NCBI RefSeq assembly: GCF_019312595.1
Contig: NZ_JAHWDQ010000006.1
Location: 1 to 64,000 of the forward strand
Direction of reading: 5' to 3'
Source: Zhongshania aquimaris
Lineage (GTDB): Bacteria > Pseudomonadota > Gammaproteobacteria > Pseudomonadales > Spongiibacteraceae
DNA length: 64,000 nt
Made by a program: the position numbers and the translations under genes. The notes beneath the pieces were generated by a model. The model made no database searches and was not told the DNA's origin. It worked only from the letters and a program-made list of their open reading frames with translations. The first letter of the stretch is position 1, and every line of letters begins with the position of its first letter. This document shows, one piece after another, positions 1 to 7,882 of the stretch.

Positions 1-46
1 CAATCATTGCGCTTTGATTGTAGTCGTAGGGTTTGAACTTAGGCAT
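1..46 (-). CDS. Transposase, N-terminal fragment cut by window edge
   Basis: Only about 15 codons are visible, reading off the left edge. The peptide begins MPKFKPYDYNQSAMI, which from memory resembles the N-terminus of IS1182-type DDE transposases. An AAGGAG box lies 8 nt before the ATG at 46. A second ATG at 52 is only 2 nt from that box and is a worse start. The DNA between this start and the attC-like site contains TGTATAAAAACCCCC (minus strand), which could be the IS terminal repeat. The family assignment rests on very few residues and needs the sequence beyond the window. Confidence 0.45.
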   Translation of the reverse strand, partial: MPKFKPYDYNQSAMI

Positions 47-114
47 TCGCATCACTCCTTAATGCTTTGGCCAATTTTATCAAAACTTTTATCGAAATGG
101 GGGTTTTTATACAG

Positions 115-198
115 CCTCAACGCCCAAAGCAGCGGCGAGCGTTAGCGAGTCCAGCCCACGTGTTTTTCGCGTGGGCGATGCTGCCTTTGCTTGTTATG
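115..198 (-). other. Integron attC-like recombination site
   Basis: Read on the minus strand, the site starts 4 nt after the stop codon of the upstream gene. Its outer arms are AACAAGCAAAGGCAGC (195-180) and GCTGCTTTGGGCGTTG (133-118). AAC pairs with GTT, a 3-nt stretch is unpaired, and CAAAGGCAGC pairs with GCTGCTTTG leaving one extra G bulged. A bulged base on one arm only is the hallmark of attC sites read by IntI. The centre holds a nested hairpin (GCCCACG/CGTGGGC). The R' box reads GTTGAGG rather than GTTRRRY (last base off), and the left box CATAAC is also imperfect. No integrase gene is in the window. Confidence 0.7.
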
Positions 199-201
199 AA
201 T

Positions 202-534
202 TTAGCCATTTAAGACGCCCCAGCCATCCAAATAACCATTTACTTTAGCAGTGCGTTCGGCAAGAGTTTTCTCAAAGGCCACTATGTTTTCATATGTAAC
301 TTTCATGATAGGAACTAGCTCGAGTTCCATACCACCTTTTTCGCTCGGTCTCGTTTCTATATTTTTGAATTGCTGCCCGCGCTTCCAGTCGGTTGCATAC
401 TGCTTTGCAACTAGATCTGCTTCCTCTTCGGTTGCGTAGATAGCGTAAAAATCTACGGGATGTTCAATAGAGAAATCGAAATTGTCTTCTTCCAGCCTTC
501 TAAAGACATCACCGTTTACATCGTTCGGATACAT
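202..534 (-). CDS. RraB-family (RNase E inhibitor-like) protein, probable gene cassette
   Basis: A 110-residue acidic protein starting MYPNDVNGDVFRRLEE. The region YAIYATEEEADLVAK followed by a beta strand with ELELVPIMKVT and a C-terminal YENIVAFEKTLAE helix matches the compact alpha/beta RraB fold. E. coli RraB inhibits RNase E; most relatives of this length are uncharacterised. The gene lies directly before an attC-like site and has no operon partner, which fits an integron cassette. Its role in the host is unknown, and regulation of RNA turnover is only suggested by the family. Confidence 0.65.
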   Translation of the reverse strand: MYPNDVNGDVFRRLEEDNFDFSIEHPVDFYAIYATEEEADLVAKQYATDWKRGQQFKNIETRPSEKGGMELELVPIMKVTYENIVAFEKTLAERTAKVNGYLDGWGVLNG

Positions 535-958
535 TCTACTCTCTCAAAATTGAGTGATTCGTAACAGTTTTATCATAACGACTCAGGCCATATATCATTT
601 TGGCCCCCTTATCACGGAATCGGCTTTTACGTTGATTGGAAATATTTAGGGAATTCAATGATGTAGCGGCCTCGCCATTAACGAGCGCCGGTCAAACGAA
701 GACTAACTCCCTATATTTCTGCCAAGCATTCCTTTCCCCTGATCATATCTCATATTTTATGAATTTCAATGAGTTAAGTACGTGATAGACATGTTAATGG
801 GAACAGCTCTCCTGTTCACAACACTTGAACAGGAGAAAGTAGATCATGCAGCGATGATGAGAATTCAACGACCCAAAGTTGTTTTACATTATCAAGACGA
901 CCCGAAACTATACAGCCTCTACTTAAGGCATTTCGGCAATGTAGATTCAATTGCTAGT
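535..958. other. Gene-poor stretch with two inverted repeats
   Basis: I see no convincing gene here. An imperfect inverted repeat pairs 639-652 (GAAATATTTAGGGA) with 708-719 (TCCCTATATTTC). A perfect 10-bp inverted repeat, TCTCCTGTTC/GAACAGGAGA, lies at 808-817 and 827-836 with a 9-nt loop. A plus-strand reading frame from a GTG at 782 runs through this area into the antisense of the next gene and has no recognisable domain. The stretch may be a decayed mobile-element edge. Confidence 0.4.
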
Positions 959-1429
959 CTAGCTTTTGGATGCCTTAGCAGCTCCCCACCCTGGGATAGA
1001 GAAGGAAAACAAAGGGGTGTGCAGGTCACCGCGCAAGCGAGTTAAGGTCGAGGTTTTGATTCGCCACTCGCCATCTGCCTTTTCATAGGTCTCGTGGTAG
1101 TGGCCATAACCCCGCAGGCTCAGCCCCGGAAAGAAACGCACAAAGTCCTCTAGCGCCCAGATACCGCTGGCAGTGTTTTCCGATTGGATCTGTAATTCCG
1201 GAGCGTGTACTTGATGGACAGTTTTTCGATACTGCGGCCCCAAGGTTTTTCTCACATAGGCGACAAAGGCATCGGCGTCCTCAATAAGTGGGCCGCCGGA
1301 ACCGCGGGTATCACTCACAAAATCATCAGTGAATAGTGTTCGCCATGCAGCCCAATCCTTAAGATCAAGGAATCGGCAATAACGCGCTTTTAACTGTCTG
1401 AGCTTTTCCATATCGTCGACAGAACTCAC
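959..1429 (-). CDS. SnoaL-like / NTF2-fold protein
   Basis: A 156-residue protein if the GTG at 1429 is used (GGGG box just upstream, product begins MSSVDDMEKLRQL). An ATG at 1411 is the alternative, and an in-frame TTG at 1513 has no family support. The motif ARYCRFLDLKDW holds the Tyr and Asp, and VHQVHAPEL the His, that form the active site in SnoaL_4 relatives such as the bile-acid 7-alpha-dehydratase BaiE and scytalone dehydratase. A dehydratase or isomerase acting on a cyclic substrate is therefore possible. It probably shares a transcript with the two minus-strand genes upstream. Confidence 0.75.
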   Translation of the reverse strand: MSSVDDMEKLRQLKARYCRFLDLKDWAAWRTLFTDDFVSDTRGSGGPLIEDADAFVAYVRKTLGPQYRKTVHQVHAPELQIQSENTASGIWALEDFVRFFPGLSLRGYGHYHETYEKADGEWRIKTSTLTRLRGDLHTPLFSFSIPGWGAAKASKS

Positions 1430-1522
1430 GATAACCCCCGTCCCTATTCCAGAAACAAAAAACCCCGCTGAACATACTAGTACTCCTGCAGGGTCTAATT
1501 TATTTGAAATCAAATGGCGCGA

Positions 1523-1840
1523 TTACAGCTTTTCACCGGTGAACGGGTATTTACCGACAAAACCCGCTTTCACTTTACCGGACATCGAGGTTCCGCTAAT
1601 TGTTGCGGTGAATTCGGTTTTGATTTTCATTGGCTTGGTGACATTGTTTTTCCAAAAGAAAGTATTGCCGTCAAGGCTTGGCTCAAGAATATCGCTGGTA
1701 GAGCCTTTACCCGTTTGAGTGCCGCTGAACTGACCATCTGCGTAGCTAATATCTAATTCAGATGATTCTGCGCCAGTAGGGCCTTTAACAATAACCTTCC
1801 ATTTACCAACCATAGACTCTGGTGAAATTGCGTCTGACAT
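1523..1840 (-). CDS. Small beta-rich protein of unknown function
   Basis: A 105-residue protein with no signal peptide. Start ATG at 1840 is preceded by GGGAG. The sequence alternates short strands and turns (VGKWKVIVKGPTG, FSGTQTGKG, FTATISGTSMSGKVKAG) and looks like a small lipocalin-like or half-barrel fold that could bind a hydrophobic ligand. I cannot name a family with confidence. It lies about 95 bp upstream of the SnoaL-like gene and is co-directional with it, so a helper role in handling the same substrate is possible. Confidence 0.6.
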   Translation of the reverse strand: MSDAISPESMVGKWKVIVKGPTGAESSELDISYADGQFSGTQTGKGSTSDILEPSLDGNTFFWKNNVTKPMKIKTEFTATISGTSMSGKVKAGFVGKYPFTGEKL

Positions 1841-1891
1841 AGTAACTCCCTTGCTTGTTATGTAATGTTGCTAGATTTATCCAAAATTGTT

Positions 1892-1914
1892 AAAAAAAAC
1901 TGCGATCTCATCGC
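1892..1914 (-). terminator. Possible intrinsic terminator after small secreted gene
   Basis: On the minus strand GCGAT-GAG-ATCGC forms a short hairpin followed by AG and eight T. It lies 40 nt after the stop at 1954. The stem is only 5 bp, so termination would be weak. Confidence 0.4.
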
Positions 1915-1953
1915 CACATAGGCGTTACGTTGGCTTGGCTGCGCTGACATGTA

Positions 1954-2244
1954 TTACTCGCGCGCCAAACTCTTAAATTCCAGATCCATTTGATCCAAAT
2001 TCTCATTCGTCATTTCACCCTTTTCATCATATGCCGCGATGAAGCGCAGGGAAAAAGACGAGGCTAGGGAAAAGCGATCATCTTTTATGTTTTGTGGAAG
2101 GTATTTCTCAAGAATAGCCTTCGCTTGTGGATCTGCCAGCAAGTCCCTGATTTTCGTTTTTTCGGTGGTGTAGATCTCTCCAGCCAATACTGGTCTTAGC
2201 AGCGCCGCGACTGTAATTAACAGAATGAATATAAAATTGCGCAT
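1954..2244 (-). CDS. Small secreted protein, unknown
   Basis: A 96-residue protein with a clear Sec signal peptide: MRNF, a hydrophobic core FILLITVAALL, then cleavage probably after VLAG near residue 22. The mature part is a charged, largely helical 70-residue domain (KTKIRDLLADPQAKAILEKYLP). No cysteines remain for a lipobox or disulfides. It is divergently transcribed from the MFS gene at 2441, with two palindromic operators between them. No function can be assigned; a periplasmic location is expected. Confidence 0.65.
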   Translation of the reverse strand: MRNFIFILLITVAALLRPVLAGEIYTTEKTKIRDLLADPQAKAILEKYLPQNIKDDRFSLASSFSLRFIAAYDEKGEMTNENLDQMDLEFKSLARE

Positions 2245-2357
2245 AGTCGAAACCTAATTTTTCAATAATCTAGCCACCGCCGACTTACCGCCAAAAGCTC
2301 ACTAAATTTAACAATTGTTATTGATGTTCGCCGTATACTCAGGTCAAATCCTAACCT

Positions 2358-2401
2358 TATAATATACAACACTGTCGATTATGTGAAGCACTGTGGTTCA
2401 C
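2358..2401 (+). promoter_or_regulatory. -10 box plus both island operator motifs
   Basis: TATAAT lies at 2358-2363. It is followed by TACAACACTGTCGAT (2365-2379), a version of the 15-bp motif with 12 of 15 bases matching the best copy. Then comes GTGAAGCACTGTGGTTCAC (2383-2401), one of three copies of the 17-bp palindrome TGAAnCAnnnTGnTTCA. No good -35 is visible. Both sites would sit near +1 of transcription toward the MFS gene, so repression is the likely effect. Confidence 0.55.
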
Positions 2402-2440
2402 AATTAACAAACGGTCATAACGATATAACAGGACCTTTTA

Positions 2441-3811
2441 ATGCCAAATCAAATTCATGCGCCATCAGCTCCACCGAGCACAGTGCCATTTCCCGCACCC
2501 TCAGTAGGTTGGTACGCCACCATTGTGCTGGCCTTTCTCTATTGGCTTTCGATTCTAGACCGATTCATTATTTCACTATTGGTCGAGCCCATTAAACGAG
2601 ATATGGGGATAAGCGACCTTCAGTTTGGCTTGCTGCACGGTATGGCTTTTGCCATTACTTACTCTCTGTTCGGTCTTGTTGCTGGCGCGATGGCCGACCG
2701 CTTTAGCCGCCGTTGGATTATTTTTGCCAGCGTATCGATTTGGTCCTTTGCCACCGCCGCCTGCGGCGCGGCAGTGCAATATTGGCAATTACTCATTGCT
2801 CGGGTGGGGGTCGGCGCGGGTGAAGCCGGTCTTAATCCAAGTGCAACGTCTATGCTCACCGATCTCTTCCCCCGCGATAAGCTCACCTCAGCACTGGCGG
2901 TTTATACCATTGGCGCTACCGTAGGCTCTGGCACCGCGTATTTTTTTGGTGGCATGATCGTAGAAGCCGTAGCGACAACTCCCAGCTATATCATTCCCCT
3001 ATTGGGTGAAATTCGCTCTTGGCAGGCTGTGTTTCTATTTATCGGCATTCCAGGCATTGCGATTTCTTTCATTGTATTCACCTTCCCGGAACCATTCCGT
3101 CGCGACCGCCGCACTAACGAAGTGAAGCAAAACTTCTGGGCGGGTATTTTCGCTTCCTATGCAAATTTGCTGCGCTTTATTTGCTCGCAAAAACGCTTTT
3201 TTGCCCACCACTACGCCGGCTTTGCGCTAGGCTCAATGGTCATGAGCGGCTGCGCGATTTGGTATCCCGCCCACATGGGCAGAACCTTTGGCTGGGGCGC
3301 CGGTGAAATCGGACTGTGGCTGGGTTCTGTAGTTGTGATATCGAGCATAAGCGGCAAATTACTGTGCGGTTATTTCGTAGACAAAATGTACAAACGCGGT
3401 TACCGAGACGCGCAGTTCCGCTGGTACGCCAGCTGCCTCATTCTCTCTGCCCCTATCGGGGTGTTTATGATGACCACCGACAGCCCAATATTGTTTTTAG
3501 CCGGTGCAAGTTTATTTCTATCGCTGATGGCACCTTTACCTGCCTGCTACACCGCTTCACTCAACCTCGCGACCCCCAATGAATTGCGCGGCACTGGCAT
3601 GGCGTTTTTTGCTGGTACGGCGGGCTTAATTGGTATGGCGGCCGGCCCAGTACTTATTGCAACGGCTTCTGAACAGCTTTATGGGGAAGGATCTATAGGG
3701 CTCGGCATGGCAACCGTAATAGGCATATTTTGCCCACTATCGGCATTAATACTAGCGACAGGCTGCAAAGCCATGCGCAAAGCGGTGAATGATTTGGAGC
3801 AAGCTAGTTAA
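2441..3811 (+). CDS. MFS transporter, Spinster-like family
   Basis: A 456-residue inner-membrane protein with about 12 hydrophobic segments. After a Pro-rich cytoplasmic tail, TM1 contains YWLSILDRFIISLLVEPIK, and the loop between TM2 and TM3 carries the MFS motif A version GAMADRFSRRW. The motif RVGVGAGEAGLNPSA is typical of Spns-like carriers, which move lipids, steroids or aromatic acids. A second family member is at 28837. Likely role: import or export of the island's substrate or an intermediate. The start follows ACAGGACC, and operators sit directly upstream. Confidence 0.85.
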   Translation: MPNQIHAPSAPPSTVPFPAPSVGWYATIVLAFLYWLSILDRFIISLLVEPIKRDMGISDLQFGLLHGMAFAITYSLFGLVAGAMADRFSRRWIIFASVSIWSFATAACGAAVQYWQLLIARVGVGAGEAGLNPSATSMLTDLFPRDKLTSALAVYTIGATVGSGTAYFFGGMIVEAVATTPSYIIPLLGEIRSWQAVFLFIGIPGIAISFIVFTFPEPFRRDRRTNEVKQNFWAGIFASYANLLRFICSQKRFFAHHYAGFALGSMVMSGCAIWYPAHMGRTFGWGAGEIGLWLGSVVVISSISGKLLCGYFVDKMYKRGYRDAQFRWYASCLILSAPIGVFMMTTDSPILFLAGASLFLSLMAPLPACYTASLNLATPNELRGTGMAFFAGTAGLIGMAAGPVLIATASEQLYGEGSIGLGMATVIGIFCPLSALILATGCKAMRKAVNDLEQAS

Positions 3812-4199
3812 TGCTGGCTTGCTAACAATATAAAGCTGCGCGGGCAAGGATTAGGCGTAGCAACCGCTTCCCCACATTGCGAACTACCGAAACCCCTTGG
3901 TAGTTCCTCCCCCTCTTGTACTTGCTCGCGAAAGTTATTTTTCAAGTGAGGACCACTATTGTCGGTCAACATGGCAACAGGTCTTGCACTTGGCCATGAG
4001 TTGCACAAGGGTTTTACCCTCCAGGCGCAACACCATCTGTTATAGATTTGTGTCAAGAAGTCACATCATCTTTGAGAAGATACTTAAGGCATCAGAGCAA
4101 CTACTGCAACGTAAAAAGGCAGCGCAACTCATGGAGTTACGCTGCCTTTAATTTAGCATCAGCTATTGAACTCGAATCACGAATTCAACATGCTCAGGC
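3812..4199. other. Intergenic region between convergent genes
   Basis: No gene is supported in these 388 bases. Frames on both strands are short, cysteine- and arginine-rich and without recognisable domains. The only clear element is the terminator hairpin at its right end. Confidence 0.5.
4113..4151. terminator. Strong bidirectional terminator hairpin
   Basis: AAAGGCAGCGCAACTC (4115-4130) pairs with GAGTTACGCTGCCTTT (4134-4149), a 16-bp stem with one mismatch and an ATG loop. A-rich and T-rich flanks on the two sides allow it to serve both the plus-strand MFS gene and the minus-strand amidohydrolase, which ends 50 nt away. Confidence 0.8.
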
Positions 4200-5528
4200 T
4201 TAGCCCGCTTTGTTGGCACCGTTCTGTGCATGATGGGCGAACATCTTCATCAAGTCGCCAGAAACAACGCGGCGTTTCGCTTCGCCATCGGCAAGTGGTT
4301 TATCACCGCTGTATGACTTAGGCGTAGTATCAACACCGTCTGCCGCGGCTTTAGCTCGCAGAGCGCCAACCGTCACATCTTCGCGTTTGAAGTGTTTGAA
4401 CAGATCAAAATTGAAGAAACGCATGGCATTGCCATTGGTGACTTTTTCAATCTGCGCTTCTGTTAGATGCTGAATGCTCTTCCAGAGGTATTCAGGCACT
4501 TCTGGCCACAGTGTGTCTGAGTGTGGGTAGTCACACTCATAGGCCACCATGTCTTCATTGAGTGAATCGAGGTTCTTCAAACCGAAGGCATCATCAATAA
4601 AGCAGCTCATGAAGTGGCGTTTGAATATATCGCTTGGCTTCAAGCCGCCAAAGCCGGAATTAGTCCACGCTTTGTGACGAGCATGGCTAAAATCAGCACG
4701 CTCCATGAAGTAAGGAATCCAGCCTATACCTGACTCTGAAAGCGCTATTTTCATATTTGGGTATTTCAATAGGGCTTCAAGGTTCAGCCAGTCTGCTGCG
4801 CCAGTCGATACTGACATTGGCATGGTGGTGATCCACGCTTCAATCGGGCTGTCCATAGAGGCGTGTGGCGCAGGGTGACCAGCACCAATGTGCAAACAAG
4901 TTACCATGTCGTTCTCTACCAGCGCTTTCCACATTGGCTCCCAGTATTCGTTGTGAATGCTCGGTAAGCCTTGGCTAGTTGGCGCCTCGTTCATAGAAAT
5001 GGCCGTGCAGCCCTTTTTGGCTAGACGGTTAATTTCTTCAACCGTCGCTTTCATATCCCAGGTCGGCAAAATACCGCAGGGAATAAAACGCCCAGGGTGA
5101 GCGCCACACCATTCGTCAACGTGCCAGTCGTTATAGGCGCGCAAATGAATTAACGACAGTGATTTGTCTTCTGCCTTGTGGAAGCGACCGCCGTCAAAAC
5201 CTACACAGGTTCCGAAGTTTAGCGATGCTGCAATACCGTTGGCATTCATGTCATTTACACGATCATCGACCTTATAAACGCCATCGCGCATTTCTTCCAG
5301 CGATGACGGCTCCATGCCGTATTCCTCTGGAAGACGACCGACAACCGCATTCAAACCCACCGACGGCATAAACATACCTTGGTAAGTCCAATAGTTTTTG
5401 CCATTTTCATCAACGCAAAACTTAGGTGCGGTTTTTAAGTCAGCGGCAGAAAGATGCTTGTCAAACATATCCGGCGGCTCAGTCACGTGATCATCTACAC
5501 TAATAATCACCAAATCGTTCTTGTCCAT
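4200..5528 (-). CDS. Amidohydrolase_2 family metal-dependent hydrolase
   Basis: A 442-residue TIM-barrel protein of the ACMSD/amidohydrolase-2 group. The N-terminal metal motif reads SVDDHVTEP (D12-x-H14), a barrel His occurs in LHIGAGHPAP, and ECDYPHSDTLWP at about 331-342 gives the late acidic/His motif. Relatives are non-oxidative decarboxylases or C-C/lactone hydrolases in ring-degradation pathways. The C-terminal 60 residues are an extra tail beyond the usual barrel. It is last in the ferredoxin-SDR-P450-aldolase operon, separated by 57 nt from the DUF2889 gene, where a weak operator copy lies. The exact reaction is unknown. Confidence 0.85.
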   Translation of the reverse strand: MDKNDLVIISVDDHVTEPPDMFDKHLSAADLKTAPKFCVDENGKNYWTYQGMFMPSVGLNAVVGRLPEEYGMEPSSLEEMRDGVYKVDDRVNDMNANGIAASLNFGTCVGFDGGRFHKAEDKSLSLIHLRAYNDWHVDEWCGAHPGRFIPCGILPTWDMKATVEEINRLAKKGCTAISMNEAPTSQGLPSIHNEYWEPMWKALVENDMVTCLHIGAGHPAPHASMDSPIEAWITTMPMSVSTGAADWLNLEALLKYPNMKIALSESGIGWIPYFMERADFSHARHKAWTNSGFGGLKPSDIFKRHFMSCFIDDAFGLKNLDSLNEDMVAYECDYPHSDTLWPEVPEYLWKSIQHLTEAQIEKVTNGNAMRFFNFDLFKHFKREDVTVGALRAKAAADGVDTTPKSYSGDKPLADGEAKRRVVSGDLMKMFAHHAQNGANKAG

Positions 5529-5558
5529 ATCGTCCTCCTAGCGGCGACTTATTTTCTA

Positions 5559-5573
5559 CTCAATACTGTTACT
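5559..5573. promoter_or_regulatory. Weak copy of 15-bp island operator
   Basis: CTCAATACTGTTACT matches the core CAACACTGTT with one mismatch but has poor flanks. It lies 31 nt before the amidohydrolase start. No good promoter boxes surround it, so it could be chance. Confidence 0.3.
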
Positions 5574-5585
5574 ACAGATTTACAC

Positions 5586-6308
5586 TTAAAAAGCCGACTC
5601 AAAATGTGCAAGTGGCCACCCATTCTCTTTGCTGAAATCTAATATCTTTCCCACCCGCTTTGCCCGCTCGGCGCGCTCGGGCTGAAAGGTGTAACACCCT
5701 GCTGGCATTTTGGTGGCGTCTGACTGCTGCGCCAGCGGAATCACCCGGCCATTGGCCAACATATTTCCCCATTGCAGAAGCTTTGCTGCCTCTCGCAAAT
5801 CGGCATCAATGCCGTCAATCCAATCGCGCAATTTGTCGAGTCGTATTCCCCGAATCTCAGCAGGCGACTGCATGACAAACCCTTTCTCCAGCCACTTCAG
5901 CAAACACACGCCGTTGCGGCGAATCTCTGCATTCCGCAAACCGTCAACGGGATCTGACACCACAATGTCGTAGCTCACGTTTTCACCGACACCACTATGT
6001 CTAGCGGCCAGCACAGTCAAATCATGCAAGTGCGTACAGTTTTGCCGTTTCTCAACACGTTCAGAAATATCGCTTAGCGCCATTCCTAAAAACGTTTGCC
6101 GTAACTTTTCTTCCGCGCCGGGACAGGTAGTCCACGGCACCCGATGCATCTGGGCATTTATCTCAAGCACACATGTGTCATCGTGGTGAAGAAGGACTTC
6201 CATACAATGGAAATCGTCTTCAAGGGCGGCACTTACACGTCCCCGCCCCGCTACTATTTCTATGCGTCGACGAAATCCAGCCTGCTGATCTAGTGCGACA
6301 TCAGCCAT
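5586..6308 (-). CDS. DUF2889 family protein
   Basis: A 240-residue protein from the ATG at 6308 (a GTG one codon earlier is possible). It starts MADVALDQQAGFRRRIEI, and the central block ALEDDFHCMEVLLHH with MHRVPWTTCPGA is what I recognise as DUF2889. A Cys-containing PWTTCPGA and a CTHLHD motif near the middle could bind metal. The family has no established biochemical role but recurs beside Ltp2-like aldolases and DUF35 proteins. Here it starts within 5 nt of the aldolase stop, which implies tight co-expression and perhaps joint function. Confidence 0.75.
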   Translation of the reverse strand: MADVALDQQAGFRRRIEIVAGRGRVSAALEDDFHCMEVLLHHDDTCVLEINAQMHRVPWTTCPGAEEKLRQTFLGMALSDISERVEKRQNCTHLHDLTVLAARHSGVGENVSYDIVVSDPVDGLRNAEIRRNGVCLLKWLEKGFVMQSPAEIRGIRLDKLRDWIDGIDADLREAAKLLQWGNMLANGRVIPLAQQSDATKMPAGCYTFQPERAERAKRVGKILDFSKENGWPLAHFESAF

Positions 6309-6312
6309 CACA

Positions 6313-7479
6313 TTAGGCGTCCCGCGCCAGCAATAAGGCAGTCGCTAAAGGGCCGCCGCCTGAGGTCGCAATGGCCACTTTGGGATCGCCGTTAATTTGT
6401 CGCTCGCCACCCAATCCGCGCAATTGCACGACGGCCTCGTGGGCGAAGCCGAAGCCGTGTAGACGCCCCGCTGCAATTTGCCCACCAAAGGTATTCAGGG
6501 GAAGCTCACCATCTAGGGCGATGCGCGAGCCACCTTCAATAAATTTGCCACCTTCGCCGACCTCACAAAACCCAAGCCCTTCCAACCAGGTAAGCGCTAG
6601 GAAACTGAAACCGTCGTAGAGTTGAACGGTGTCGACATCTGCGGGTGTGTAATCGGTGCGCTGCCATAGATCGCGACCGGTAGCATAAGATGCCATCCAC
6701 TCAGCTTGATCCCAGCTATGTCGATCTACACTGCCCGCCATGGCCGCAATACGCACTGGGGTACAGCGCACTTCGTCGATAGCATCGCCAGCGGAAACGA
6801 TAAGCACCGTGGACGCGTCGCTATGGCGGTCACAGTCGTATAAGCACAGCGGATCTGACACCATGCGCGCTGACAAATATTCATCCATGCTTAGCGGTTC
6901 ACGAACTAAAGCGCGCGGATTCAGCAAGGCATTTGCGCGGTCAGTCAGCGCAATTTGCGCCAGTTGTTCACGTGTTAGACCATATTTTTTAACATGACGC
7001 ATAGCGTACTGGGCAACCCAGGTGGCCGCCGACAATGCGTTAAAAGGCGCTGTCCACTGGGAATTACCATCGACGCGATCGCGACGCATCATGGGATATT
7101 CAGCTGGATTCGCCATCGCACCAGCTTCATACACCGTGCGGTAACAAATCACATGACGCGCCTGCCCAGTTCGAACAGCACTAGCAGCGGCGACAATAGC
7201 GCCTAACTGGGAGCTAATTTCGCCACCACCGGCATACCATTTAGCCTTTATTCCAAGCGCATCAATCAGCTCGTCGCTGCCAACTGGCGAAAAGCCCAGC
7301 ATCTGTGGCACCCGACCGGGATAGGTGGACACCCCATCAATTTGTTCAATACTTAAGCCTGCTTCTGCCAAGGCTTCTTTCACTGCATCGACTGTTAGCA
7401 GCAGTGGATGGCGCGCTAATTTGCGGCCAATTTCCGACTGCCCGATGCCGGTGATAAACGCTTCATTTCGCATCGTCAT
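6313..7479 (-). CDS. Thiolase-fold lyase lacking catalytic Cys (Ltp2-like aldolase)
   Basis: A 388-residue protein with the thiolase/SCP-x fold (VTGIGQSE-like start FITGIGQSEIG, GHVLHGFGFAHE-type C-terminal block RLHGFGFAHEAVV). The nucleophilic Cys of true thiolases is absent: the corresponding stretch is GGGEISSQLGAIVAAAS. The second Cys before the Gly-rich C-terminus is also replaced (TSGGGP). This pattern fits Ltp2, the steroid side-chain retro-aldolase that works in complex with a DUF35 protein. A DUF35 gene ends 2 nt upstream. Likely reaction: retro-aldol cleavage of a beta-hydroxyacyl-CoA. Non-catalytic lipid-transfer protein is the alternative. Confidence 0.85.
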   Translation of the reverse strand: MTMRNEAFITGIGQSEIGRKLARHPLLLTVDAVKEALAEAGLSIEQIDGVSTYPGRVPQMLGFSPVGSDELIDALGIKAKWYAGGGEISSQLGAIVAAASAVRTGQARHVICYRTVYEAGAMANPAEYPMMRRDRVDGNSQWTAPFNALSAATWVAQYAMRHVKKYGLTREQLAQIALTDRANALLNPRALVREPLSMDEYLSARMVSDPLCLYDCDRHSDASTVLIVSAGDAIDEVRCTPVRIAAMAGSVDRHSWDQAEWMASYATGRDLWQRTDYTPADVDTVQLYDGFSFLALTWLEGLGFCEVGEGGKFIEGGSRIALDGELPLNTFGGQIAAGRLHGFGFAHEAVVQLRGLGGERQINGDPKVAIATSGGGPLATALLLARDA

Positions 7480-7481
7480 CT

Positions 7482-7877
7482 TTACTTCACCTTCTCAAAC
7501 AGGGGAATAAAGACATCATCCTGCTGTTCAAATACCACCGACACCTCGTCGCCGATATCTACATCGTCAACAGAGCAGCCAATAATATTGCTGGTAATGA
7601 TCACCCCCGGCGCATCGCTCAACGCAACCCGCGCAATAACAAACGGTACTTCCATTTTGGGATGCCAGGCTTGGTGGTTGATAGTGTAGGTATCAATAAC
7701 GCCACGGCCAGAAACCGCTTTTGCAGACACGTTCTCAGACAGACAATGACGGCATACAGGGCGCGGCGGATGTATATAGCCATCGCAATCATTGCAGTGC
7801 ATGATGCGCAACTCACCGTGCTCACCACCGGTCCAAAAGTCGCGATTGAGGCTATCTAGCCTTGGTAAAGCGCGCAT
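7482..7877 (-). CDS. DUF35 zinc-ribbon/OB-fold protein, aldolase partner
   Basis: A 131-residue protein starting MRALPRLDSLNRDFW. The ATG at 7877 has GGAGG 10 nt upstream and begins 5 nt after the P450 stop. CNDCDGYIHPPRPVCRHC carries two CxxC pairs for the rubredoxin-like zinc ribbon (about residues 28-45), followed by an OB fold. In actinobacterial sterol degradation such DUF35 domains bind Ltp2 and are needed for its retro-aldolase activity; there the domain is fused to the MaoC hydratase ChsH2. Here it is free-standing and no MaoC gene is in the window. Confidence 0.85.
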   Translation of the reverse strand: MRALPRLDSLNRDFWTGGEHGELRIMHCNDCDGYIHPPRPVCRHCLSENVSAKAVSGRGVIDTYTINHQAWHPKMEVPFVIARVALSDAPGVIITSNIIGCSVDDVDIGDEVSVVFEQQDDVFIPLFEKVK

Positions 7878-7882
7878 ACTTA

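Noticed and set aside
782-1045. Plus-strand gene of 87 codons
   Set aside because: Starts at GTG without a ribosome site, overlaps the SnoaL-like gene antisense for about a third of its length, and shows no domain.
1843-1930. A second attC site, because of CTTGCTTGTTATG near 1850 like that at 189-198
   Set aside because: There is no matching arm with GCTGC...GTT at the right distance; the shared bases simply precede a start codon as its ribosome site.
3808-4056. Minus-strand gene of 82 codons
   Set aside because: No good start, overlaps the MFS stop, composition rich in Cys and Trp, and no family pattern.
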